Assembly: GCF_040869045.1 (NCBI RefSeq)
Contig: NC_090319.1
Location: 69,226,779 to 69,290,778 of the forward strand
Direction: 5' to 3'
Length of the DNA stretch: 64,000 nucleotides
DNA from: Eurosta solidaginis
Lineage: Eukaryota > Arthropoda > Insecta > Diptera > Tephritidae
Shown: one piece after another, positions 41,801 through 53,800 of the stretch
Layout of the letters: each line of letters begins with the position of its first letter
Numbering within the stretch: the stretch's first letter is position 1
The notes under the pieces: model-generated
Database searches by the model: none
What the model was told of the DNA's origin: nothing
Seen by the model: the letters and a program-made list of their open reading frames with translations, nothing else
Position numbers and translations under genes: made by a program

Positions 41801-44800
41801 AGTTTTCCACTGTTACGGTTACGGTTTAGGTTTCATATCTTTGTTCTAATTTAATGTACAAGTTAAGTTATGATGCCTATTGCAGATCTCTGCTAAGTCA
41901 ACAATATGCCTAGCTTCTCCACGTAGCCTCAAACAACTAATTAGCTACCAAGTCAAGTGGCAAAGTTAATTGATGCAGAGCAAAACAAACCAACAAATTA
42001 TCATCGCTTGCCTAACAACAATCCAACTCAAATGCCCACCACTTGCCTAACAGAGCTTGCCCAACAACAGCCCAACTAATCGCACGAAAGCGCAACGTGA
42101 TGCTACCATATACCATAGTAACATCATGTGCAAGCCAACAGCATAACAACCCACTACATACGATCACAGCAAAGCAACATCATATGCACGGGCTTGGTAT
42201 GCAACCCAAAGGTAAGACAAGTAATCGCGCGTGGTTCTATCATAGCAACAGCAGGTTTAATGTCCAGCCCAGCAACGCACTGCACAATGTCACTGCTTGC
42301 GCTTGCTTACCATAGCAACGTGATGGTCGTAGGCCGGCATAAAGAGAAGCGATAAAACTGATCGCGCGACGTCGCTGCTTGCACTTACCTAGCAACTTGC
42401 ACTTATCATAGTATCAGATGCGCTAGCAACAACATCTGAATGTGCGACCGTTTTACATATGATAACAGCAGCAGCAGAATGGCATTAGGAAAGGTATTTA
42501 AGGAGGCATCATTGCCTTTCGAGGGCAATTAAGTTTAATCAGAGAAGCTGCACGGTCAACTAATTAGTCGCTAAATATTTAAAGTTGTTTTAAATAAAGT
42601 GTATTAAAATAAAGTGTTGTGTTGTGTTATTTATTTAAGGAAAGCAAGGACCATAAGGACCTGCATAACTTACACAAATAAACTTATCGTTTACCTTGTT
42701 TGCGTTTTGTGCCTCGAGGCAGTGACCGCAACGCACTTTCATTTTGTTGCTGTTGTTGTATTTGCTGTGGTTGATGTCGTTTGATGGTACACGTTTTTCC
42801 ACGACAACCCTTCAGCTTTTCTAGTATGTCATGCATATACGACTTTTCCTCATTGGTTAAAAATGAAGCGCGATTTTGTGTTTCAAAAGGATCTGAAATT
42901 ATAATGTAAAGATAGATGCATGTAAATATAAGTATGTAAACCCCGCCCCACATTCATGCTCACTTACCAATTTTTAAATTATAAAAAGTTATCAGCCCAG
43001 TGGTAAATTCGCAATACAAATAATTGTGCGTTGCGTTTATGGTGCGGACACATGAGTATGTATTATTATTGGCATTCATGCAAAAACAGAAAGGACTGTC
43101 ATCCCACAGTGGTGCCGTACGCCAATGCGTATTGTCATGTGAGAAGCAATTCATCTTTTCCGAAAGACATTCCTTTTCCAAACGTGCTTTCTTTATACGT
43201 TTGCGTTCTTTTTTGCGTTGACGTTCCTCCTTTAGCTTGCGACGTGCCTCGCGGGCAATTTCCTTTGAGTCTGCATACCTAAAAGTAAGAAAATCAATGG
43301 CAATTCAATCGGTATCCTTCTATATATGGAAATAGCTTAATTCTAGTACTATTAGTACCTCTCTGTATCCGGCTCACAATAGCATTCCGCTGGTTGACCC
43401 TTTTGCTGCTGAAATGGATCAGAGTTGCGTGCATTTCCTAAGCCCATGAAGATTTCTTTTTGCCCAATATTATTGAGCACATCGCTGTTTCGTGGATCTT
43501 TTGTAGTGGCTGAAAAAATAAGTAATGTGGCGAATATTAGCATTACTATGATGTTAGTAAATAATCACACCAACAAAAAAAGCAAGCAGCCACACTTATG
43601 TACATGTACACATTAAAGCAAGCAGCCACACTTGTGTACAAGGCAACGAAGAATATTCCACAGACATAACCAGCAGCTTGAAGGAAATAGATTATTTCAC
43701 ATACACATGTGTAATCATCAGCTAAGAGCAGAAGTTGTTACTCACACATCTTCTCAAGATGCCTACAAGATGGTTATGTACCCGAAGCCTGGAGAAATGT
43801 ACGGGTGGTTTTCATTCCCAAAGCAGGAAAACTTAAGCACTCGGAAGCCAAAGACTATAGACCAATAAGCCTCTGCTTCTTTAACCTTAAAACACTGGAG
43901 AGACTTATTGATCTACACATTAGAAACAATGCCAATCTCTGGCAGATAGATGCAGCACAGCATGCATAAACATATGGAGCTCTAGGCTGGTGGAAGACGC
44001 TAGACAAAAAGAGTAAGCAGCAGAGTATCGGGAAGGCTGGCATGCCTGGGAATGTCAGGCGCCGCGAGCAGCGCACCTCAAGAAAGGCTAAATGTGATCT
44101 TTCACTTAACGCCTCTACAAATCTTCGTGCAGGGATTACCCGCTAGAGGAGCTTTACGACTAAGAGAATCCAACATGTGGAAAACAGCTAAGCACGGACA
44201 CGTGACGATTCTGGACGATATGACGAAGGGGCAATTACACGGAATAATAACCCACCTAACATCCAAAACAGACCACATCACAGGGGTTTTGGACTTCCAG
44301 GTTCAGAACATACGATATCCTTCAAGGGAGGAATGGGAAGTAGGCCTTGACAATGGCAGGGACATCACAATATACACCGATGGCTCGAAAATGAAAAAGG
44401 GAACTGGAGCTGGGATGTACTCGACACATCTACAGCTAAGTCACTCATTCCGACTTCCTGACGCATGCAGTGTATTCGAAGCCGAGGTCTATGCCATAGA
44501 CAGAGCGGCAAAGCTGCTCCAAGATAGCGCGGTCCCCAACACAGACGTAACAATCTTTGTTGACAGCCAAGCCGCCTTAAGGGCATTGGAGTCCAACATG
44601 ATAAAATCGGACATCGTGCGGAGGTGTACAGCCTCTCTGGCTTCTATAAGTCATCTCAATGTCTCCCTTTGTTGGGTCTCTGACCACAGCGCCATTGAAG
44701 GGAATGAACTCGCGGATGAGATGGCTAGGAAAGGTTCCGACTAAGACATAATTGAGGTGGACAGCTCCGTCCAACCGCCGCTGAGTTGTCTCCTAGGGAG

Positions 44801-47800
44801 AATCGACGAATATGAAAATAGGGCAACGAACTTGCAATGGACCAATAGGGTTGACTGCGAAGTCTCAAGGTCCTTATGGCCATGCTTGGATAGGAAGGGC
44901 ACCAGCTTCCTTCTCAAACTGAACAAATCTGCGGTGAGGACACTCACGGGTGTCATCACAGGTTATTGTGCTATGGCACCAATGCTCCGACAGTGGCGAA
45001 AACCAACAAGCTCCCTCTGCAGAAGCTGTCAGGATGAGGAGGAAGCGGAGTCGATCTACCACTTTCTCTGCCGATGCCCGGCGCTTCAAAGAAGAAGGCT
45101 CAGATTTCTGGGCTCACGCTTCTTCGACAGCCTGGCAGAGGTTGGGAAGGTGGACGTCTCGCTTCTTCTTGGGTTCATCAGGGAAAACAAGTGGTTCGTT
45201 GAGGCCAGCTAGGAGGTAATGGGGCTAAGCGAATTTGCCGCCACAATGGACAAAAAAATATCTCCGAGTGGAAGTGTGGGTATAGCCCACGCACGCCCTC
45301 TTAACCTAATCTAACCTACTGACATATACACACGCTTATAGCTAAATAACCAAGTATGAGATACAACTGTTCCAGAAGGCATGATCGTGAAAAGTCTACG
45401 ACCTAGGAGAAATATGCAAACGAAGCAACAGAGAGAATAAAAGCGGCGCAAACTGAGGCATAACTAATCAGTTTCATTTAAAGACGCTATTAGTGAAGTA
45501 TAATTGTGATTGCGAAGTACTACTCCCAAAGTAGTCTAAATAAAGACCATTTTGCAATACTGAATATTGGAGTTATTTATTCGACAGTTAAGCGATACGA
45601 ACGCAGAAGGTGTTTTATTATCAGGAATTTCTCTAAATTCGTTACAGTAAGGAAGGTAATGACAAATAGAGCAATAAAAAATTCCATCATGATGCATACG
45701 AAGATTCTGGGGAGTGTTATCGGCGTTGATGGTTCTCTGATGGATATAAATCCCGTACGTTCCAGTAGCTAGTACCATTGAGGCAACAGACCGACCATCT
45801 CTGGAACGATTTGATATAACCACCGTAAACGTTCTAGGTAACGTAGATGAATCACGTGTTACTTGGAATGGGCAAAGAAGACATAAAGTCACCATCTGCA
45901 ACCGCATTCGCGATAAGGCTAAAAAACTACGCATTACAATTGTCATAGAATAACCAAGATTCAGGCTTTAGACCTGAACTCGCTAAATACAAATTAGTAG
46001 CACCAAGGTAAAATAAAATTCAGTCGAGTGAGCCTCCTCGTAGTTGGATGGAACGTATTTCATAACACAAATCGATCAGATATGCTAAACCACTCATTCC
46101 AAAGTCCATGCTATCTTTAACCCGTTCTCAGAAACTATTTTCGAGATTTGCAACGTTTTAAAGCAAGACTCAAAGAGCACGCCGGGGTCTAAGTCGCATA
46201 CTGAGCAGCAGAGAGTTCAACTCTTTATTAGAGCGTCAGCAACGCTAACATGTACAAATTAGAAATTTCTGATGCATCAGTAAGTTAGTAAGGAATGCCT
46301 GATAATACTTTTTTATTCGGATAGATGGACGATACCATGGCAGTCATTAAAACTCGAATAATGGAAGAGAATCTCAACCGGGTTACGATATGCACAAAAG
46401 AGCGGCAAGACTTGCGTGGACAGCAGCTGGTAGCAGAAAAGATAGTACATGCCGCTAGAAGATAGTTTGTTGTTGTTGTAGCAGTGCTCCGAGCCAACCA
46501 ATAAATGCGACGACCACTCAAAAATTGTCATCAATATCTTCTAACGGGAGTACAAGGACATTTGCAGTTTTAATAGAGAGAGAGGGGTCTTAGAGGCATT
46601 GGTTCCATATTGCAATTTAAAAGATGGATGCTGTCATGTGGGGACACGTTGCAAGCAGGACAAGCGTTATGTGTGTCGGTGTTGATTCTGAATGGGTAGA
46701 AGTTTAACCTGCTACCGTATATAGATCGAAGTTGGGCTAGAGTGGCGCATGTCTCCCTAGGGAGATTTATTTCCTCTTTTGCGAGTTCATAGTATTTAAC
46801 TTTAAGCACTGGGTTCGCAGGGAAATTCCTGGCAAAGAGGTCCGAAGCCTTTTTGTGGATATCACTGAGGACCTTTTTGTGTTCTTCTTCTACATACGGC
46901 TGAGTTCTTAGGTGCCGTATTTCTTCTTTATGCTTGCGGAGATGATTCTTAAGTCCTTGCGAGACGGGGCCTCTCCAATCAGATGTATGTTGGGATGCCA
47001 GGTTCCTGGGTATTCAAGTGAAACTATTTTTTAGCATTTCATATCTCTTTCTAATGGGGAGTACTCTCGCCTCACTGTGTAGATGGTGTTCTGCGGACAT
47101 AAGAAGACAGCCCGTAGCGGTTCTGAGGGTGGCGTTTTGACAGGCCTGTAATTTCTTCCCGAAAGAAGATAGTTTATAAACCTCCTATGGAAATATAACC
47201 CGAAGAAGGTGGTGAACTACTTATTTGGGAATAAGACTATATAACTGACTACGAAGGTTCAGAGTGATCTCTCTTATTGAGCTGTTTAAGGATCAACGCT
47301 ACAGAAGATAACTAAAATAATCTTCATTGCACTAATGGTTCCGGAAACAAGAAGAAATGCAGACTTATAAGGATCATAGGAATGTTAGCCAATAACTCAG
47401 AGAGTAGATTTTCAGACTGTAGCAAGGTCGCTAGGAAAATGTGTACCAAAGAAAAGAGCAGGGCTACTAACACACATTTAGCATTAGAAATTTTGAGCGG
47501 CCCAGAAGGCACAAATGAAAGGTCTTCAGACAACAATGAGGCGGGGCGGTCCCCAAACACATGGTTGCTGCAACGCTTCATTAGACATTTTTCCATACTC
47601 AAATGCTAGCAACTTTACTCTAACTCTAGTAGTATCCCATGTTGCTAAATGTATGCAATGTCTTAGTGATGAATCTCTAACAATCTATACGTAGCGAGGT
47701 TTTCCCCTTCCATTCTCTCACTCTCCCCTTCCTATACCTCATTCTTATCCCCATTCCCGCCGTCATCCTCATCCTGATCCTCCATTTCCAATTATTGCTC

Positions 47801-50800
47801 CCTTTCCCACCTCCATCTCCGTTCAGTTCAGTTTGAAAGTTCTTGAATCTTAAGATAAGAGGTTAGGACACATTATTTTCTAGTAGAGGTCTTATTAGCT
47901 GCCTAAACGTATTTAGAGTTGCCTCCCTTGATCTGCCCTTGCCGAGGTGAAAGTGGGCATGGATAGCTTTTCACGTACGAGTAAACTATTTATGGAATGG
48001 GCAGAATGAAAGTAATAGGGAGCACTAGCTCTATTGAATATAAACATTTCAATTAGACTTACCTTCAGTGCTGCTGGAGGCATTGCTGATGACACTTGAT
48101 AGCCTATTTGTTGTTGACCAAAGTAAACGTGTTTTTGTTGTTGCCAACGTTGATAATGGCGTTGCTGTTTCAGCTGACATTGCTGTTGTAACAGATTTAT
48201 TTATTGTCCTATCCGTAATTGATTCCACACCTCTACTTGTTGCTATGCGTGCGGTTGTTGTTGTCGTTTTCATTCCTTTCAAAGTTGTTGTTGGCAGCGC
48301 TGCAGACATTGGTGTTGACGTGAATAATGCGTTAGTTATTTGTGTTGTATTTGTAATGTACATAGGCGGTCGTCTTCTCCTATGTAACTGCGGCGTTTGT
48401 CCACCGCTATAGCCGCCATTATGGCCCTGCATGCGACCTTTGCCATACGCATTCTTACCAGCATATCCTCCTGCGCTCACACCACTGCCATTTTCATTGT
48501 TATTAATCTCATTACTGTACGTGCTGGTCACAGCAAAACCAAAATGTTCTTTTGTAAAATAGTTTGTATCATAATCACGTTCTCTCATTGATTTATCATA
48601 ACGTCTTCGGCTACCTCCACTAGGTAAATGTTGTCGTTGATACTGATGTTGATGATGATGATTATTATTATTATTATGATCATTAAAGCCACCACGTGTA
48701 TACAAATTGTTGGTGTGACTATCACCACCACCTCCACCTCCATTGCGCCGACGTCCTTTCTGTCGACGTCCCATGTAATCCGATAGATTATAAGACAGTT
48801 CTTCGCCATTTTCATACTCCTCTGACTTATTTTTACTCACACCATTGTGGCGTGGCACATAATCTCTATCCCAATATCGTCCTGAATGATAATGTAAATG
48901 GTACTGTTGCTGTTGTTGGCTTTGTTGTTGTTTATTTTCGCGCATTTGTTTTTTGATATCCTTTAAATGTGTTATCTTATCCTTGAGCACTTTGATTAGC
49001 ATATCAATTTGATTACGCGACTTACGCCATGTCTTCTCATCATCATAAATTACATCAGAGCAATTTACCTTACCCGTTTGTGATTCAATGTAACAGCGTG
49101 TGCCTACACGTCCTCCTACTTTGGGAAACTTACCGGCGCGTACAAAGCCTGCTGCTGATAAAGTGTTGGTGTGATTGGGTTGTTGTTGCAAATCATTGGG
49201 TGCCATAAATTTCAATTCCAGAGTTTCAAGTGTGCTTTGTATTTCTTGTATCACTTTAGAGATTGTATCGTTGGAGGAATTTTTACTTAATTTTCCACCC
49301 TCTCCAACGCTGGTGTCGAGGCTGTCAGGCGTGTCGAAGAAGCTGGATGTTAATTCACGCTTAGTACGTTTTGGTCCAGTTAAGTGATCTTCCACGTAGG
49401 CGAGCGTGTTTTGTAAATCAAGCAATTCTTCCATTTCGTATGGCAGCTCTGTATGGTACATTTCATTGTGGTGGGAGAGCTCATCTAAGGAGCGTTTGCT
49501 ACGACGCGAAAATCGTGGTGGATTTTGAGTTCTGTCGAAAGAGATTTCGAAAAGAGGGAGAGACAAAGTGAAAAGGGAATTAGGCAGGATATTAAATAAC
49601 AAAAAACTCTTCTCTCTTAAGTTTTGGGTCCAAAGTCAACCTTTCTCTTGAAGGAGGATGCCTGGAATTTAAGTGCAGACAGTTTACAGTCTTATTATTA
49701 TCGTGTCAATGTACGAAAGGCAGAAATATTATCTATGCATGCATCCACCATCAAAAGAAAGGTTAAGTTTGGGCCCCAAATTTGAAAGAAAAAAGATTGA
49801 ATGTTTGTTTTTAAGTAAGAACGAAAAGTAAAAGACATGGTCTAGACTCTAAACCAACTTATGTTCTCATCTAAAGAGACTAGAATTCATATATTCACTA
49901 CCTTAAGATATCTGTATCGACTTTGAAATCATTGATACAACATGAGCACTATCTGCCCTCCTTCAATCGTATTCGATTAGAAGCTGCACACTTTGTTATT
50001 GGATTATCATAAGCGCCAAACTGGAATTTAGTGAGTCTACAGCACATCCATGGAGTGGAACAATATATACATAGATGTGGTTAGTGCGCCAACGTGATAA
50101 GTGGAATCATTCTGGGAGCACTGAGGAAGCAGAGTGTATGTAAAAAGACGTCAGAACTCACCAAAGCTCCATCAAAAACTGGGATAGGCTATTCACTGAG
50201 CAGTTTCATTAAATACTGAGTCTGGGCTCAGCTTTAAACGAGGCAGAACCCTTATCTGAGAAAGTTCAGTGAATGGAAGGAGACCTCAGGACCCGACATA
50301 GTTCTCTTAACAGTGCATACGCAGTATTACTGAGATCTAGTTCGTGCTCCAAATCGATTAGCGGAATCATCACATGAGGGGGCAGCAAATCCTCCTTTAA
50401 GACTTAGCGAGGCTCTTCACTGAGGAAGACCATAGGACTCGACGTAACGCCATTAAATGTAGAGCCAGAACTCTTCATCTCATCTTTTAGGAGAATCTGA
50501 AAGGAGTCATTTTTTCAGGACAGCTACTGAGAGTTACCCTTAAGCCAACTAATTGGCATGTCGTTTTTTTTTATCTCAGTACTGGGGCAGAGTAAGATGC
50601 AATGAAAAAAGATGACTGATGAGCTAGCTTCACATTGACCGGATCTTGATGTCGCACGAAAAAAAGTTTCTTAGGTAAGCAATAAGGCTTGTATCAGCGT
50701 GTTAATGGGTTTCGAATATTTCAGGGGTATGTCTATCTCAAAAAGCAATTTAAATAGTCAGACACGAAGGTTGGAGTGGCCAAACAAAACGCTCCGGCGG

Positions 50801-53800
50801 CAGGCGAGATAGTACCAGAAGGTACATTCGGGGAGAAATTCGGGGGCTAGAACAACAACAGCAAACATAACAAGTTTTTTAGATTCCTGTGCCTTATCGA
50901 GAGGCCTTTCACTGAGCACTGACTGTAAGAGGCTAATAAAGGCTGAGAAAAAATGTTTATCTCAAAAATTCTGGAAGTCTATTGCGTTCCCTTGGCAAAG
51001 TACCAGACCTTGGCAAAGTACAAGCTTTAGCCAATTCAAACCTCAACCGTTTAAACGTGTTTGCTCATCCTTAAAAGCGCGATTCACTACCCGCCGGTTT
51101 TGCCACCTGCCATCAATTGGAAATTCCAAAGGATCTCAGAACGTTTTCCAACTTGTTCTTCCATATTCGTGATAGTTTGTTGTATTGACAGGGTACTGGA
51201 TCTCTGGGGATCCATGAGGCATGGTTATGATTAGAATACTACCTTTTGAAGCTGCAGTCCTTAGATGTCAGAAGAAGAGGGGTAGAGCGCCTTCTGTTTC
51301 TACGAGGGCCTCATGTAATAGAAGGATATTACTTAAGCATATAGATTTTCGCAAATATGAATAGCGGGAAAGAGTAATCAGAGTCAGTGGAAACTTGTCC
51401 AACCAATCAACAATTCAAGAACCAACTCAACACACAAAAAAAACTATCAGCATTTAACTGGATTATGTAAGAGAGGTGTGTTATCTTTCGATCGAAGGCA
51501 TACATTTTCTTTAGAAGTTGGAAAGATTTGTTGTTCTATACATAAGCCATAAGAGCATATCAGAATTCTTTAGCATCTTAGCTCTTAAACGGCAATAGAC
51601 GTCCCAATCCATTTGGGAGAAATTAAAAGAAGAAATGGGCTGCATATGACCCATCAGGCAGGAAAGGCGTGGACAAAAGCGCATGGCTGCAAAATTTCTA
51701 AGATCATGTGCAAAGCTTTCGATATTAGACTCATAAAGTGGCTTTTAATTGTGAAAAGAGAAGACTTAATGCTCACGATGGTTAGGTCCCGTCAGTAACA
51801 GCAGGTGTAGGAAGTGCGAGTTGCAGCAATAAACGGCTGAGCACATTCCGTGTTTGTATGCTGCGCTCCCCAAGTCAAGGTTCCAGTTATTAGGGCCGGG
51901 AGAGTTGCCAGATTTCGAGGCAGGAATTAAGCTATGTCATAGAAAACTTCTCATTCATTTGCAAAGAGGACGGAGTTATTCTATAACATAAGTCCTGGTA
52001 CCTGATTGGGGTTCTTTCGTTTGGTCGTCAAACAAATTTAGTTTATGTGAGGTTTTATAAACCGGCCAGTTCAACTAAACCTAACCTAGCCATTATAGCA
52101 CGAAATGGGCTAATCTTCTCCAATGCCTTAAGTACTATGCGGCAAGTATACCCTTCAAGGGGTTTCCAGCGCAATTTATAGCTTCTTAATGCTCTCGCGG
52201 GGAATCCTGTTTATGTTGCAGGCGAGGCTCTGGCGATCCCAAAGTTCTCATGAACTGGGACATTTCAAAGCTTTTTAAGTCAGGCTAGTAATTTAATGGT
52301 GCTATTTTCTGGATTGTATAGGATCAGTATTCTGCAAATGACCATCAACATTGTTAAAACTCCACGCAGTTACAAAAAAAAAAGACGGAAATTGATTTAT
52401 TAGGCCACCGAGCGGTAAACTATAAATACAGAGTCGAAAATTACGCTGAAGAGGGCATAATGCCGCACAGATTTTCCCCAAACTAAAGTCACTGGCGGCC
52501 ACCGTGGTGTGATGGTAGCGTGCTCCGCCTGCCGTATGCTGTGGGTTCGCACCCCGGGCAAAGAAATATCAAAATTTTAGAAATAAAGTTTTTCAATTAG
52601 AAGACAATTTTTCTAAGCGGGGTCGGTTTCGGCAGTATTTGGCAAGTGCTCCGAGTGTATTTCTGTCATGAAAAGCTCTCACTGAAAACTCATCTGCCTT
52701 GCAGATGCCGTTCGGAGTCGGCATAAAACATGTAGGTCCCGTCCGGCCAATTTGTAGGGAAAATCAAGAGAAGCACGACGCAAATTGGAAGAGAAGCTCG
52801 GCCTTAGATCTCTTCGGAGGTTATCGCACCTTACATTTATTTTTATTTTTTAAAGTCAGTCACAAGTGATAACGAGACAACGACTAAAGTTTGGATTTTA
52901 TAAAAGAGGTGCAACGCAAAAGTTGAATAGATCGATAGGCTTGAGTTGCAGCTCATTGGTGGTGTTGAGCTCGGCAAGGGAACAAGACAAACGGAGAGAG
53001 TAAAATCATCTTAATTTCATTAGTAGACCAAGCACTGTTGCAGCAGGACTGTTACTTATATCGGTTTTTTTTGACTTACCTCTTACGAATACGATCACCT
53101 TCGAAATAATTACGATTTGTTTTGATCTTCGTATAGACCACACCCTCTGGAGTAAAGCAAGCACAGTTACGTTTAGTTTCCTTTTTCGTAAATTTTGATA
53201 TCTCTTCAAGGTGATGCTGAAGCTGTAACTTAAGTTAGACAAAATCAGTTCATGGATGACAGATTTCTTTCGAGGCAAGTTCGATTTAAGCTAAGGGGCA
53301 AATTATGTATAAGGCGACGAGTCATTTTTTCTCGTGTGAACCAAAACTCCACTTCACGTCAGTGAGTGACAGTAAACCTGAATGCCTTTATGCAATTTTT
53401 GGTGTTATAAGGTGGTGACTGTGAAAGTGTCACGGCCTCATACATAATCTGTCCCTTGATTAAAAATAATCTATAACAATTAAATAAAATTTGAATTCCC
53501 ACCCAACTCACATGGAATTTACATTTGTGTTTACGCCAGCGGCCATCCTCATTGACGCACTTCCACTTCTGACCACGCTGGCAGTTCTCCAATAAAGCTG
53601 GATCTGAGCATTCTGAATTCAAACGCATCATTTTCGTCATATACGGCGCCATTGGCAAATTATTGCCAAATTGATCTTGCTGATCTTCAATGCCTGTCTC
53701 TTCTTCGGCTGCATCCACATCGATATTATCTTCAATATCTTCATCTAAAATACCAGATGAGCCATCGTCATCGCCATCTGTGTCAAGATCATCTTCAGCA

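Larger units (their letters stand above)
43526..45646 (+). mobile_element. Solo LTR in Sulf1 intron 7, GTAA duplication, split by a LINE
   Basis: Ends TGTGGCGAATATTAGC and AAATTCGTTACA, flanked by GTAA (43,522-43,525; 45,647-45,650). It corresponds to 39,433-39,953 reversed, with a LINE inserted at about 43,750-45,318. The right half keeps ATAAAAGCGGCGCAAAC (promoter region) and CTAAATAAAGACC (polyadenylation signal). Antisense to Sulf1. Confidence 0.85.

Noticed and set aside
52494..52580. tRNA gene
   Set aside because: The head has A- and B-box-like sequence but no complete cloverleaf and is fused to a SINE body with target duplications.
53006..53278. 90-codon minus frame as Sulf1 exon 6
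   Set aside because: The Cys-containing sequence that matches SULF proteins and gives correct splice phases is in another frame (53,080-53,222).
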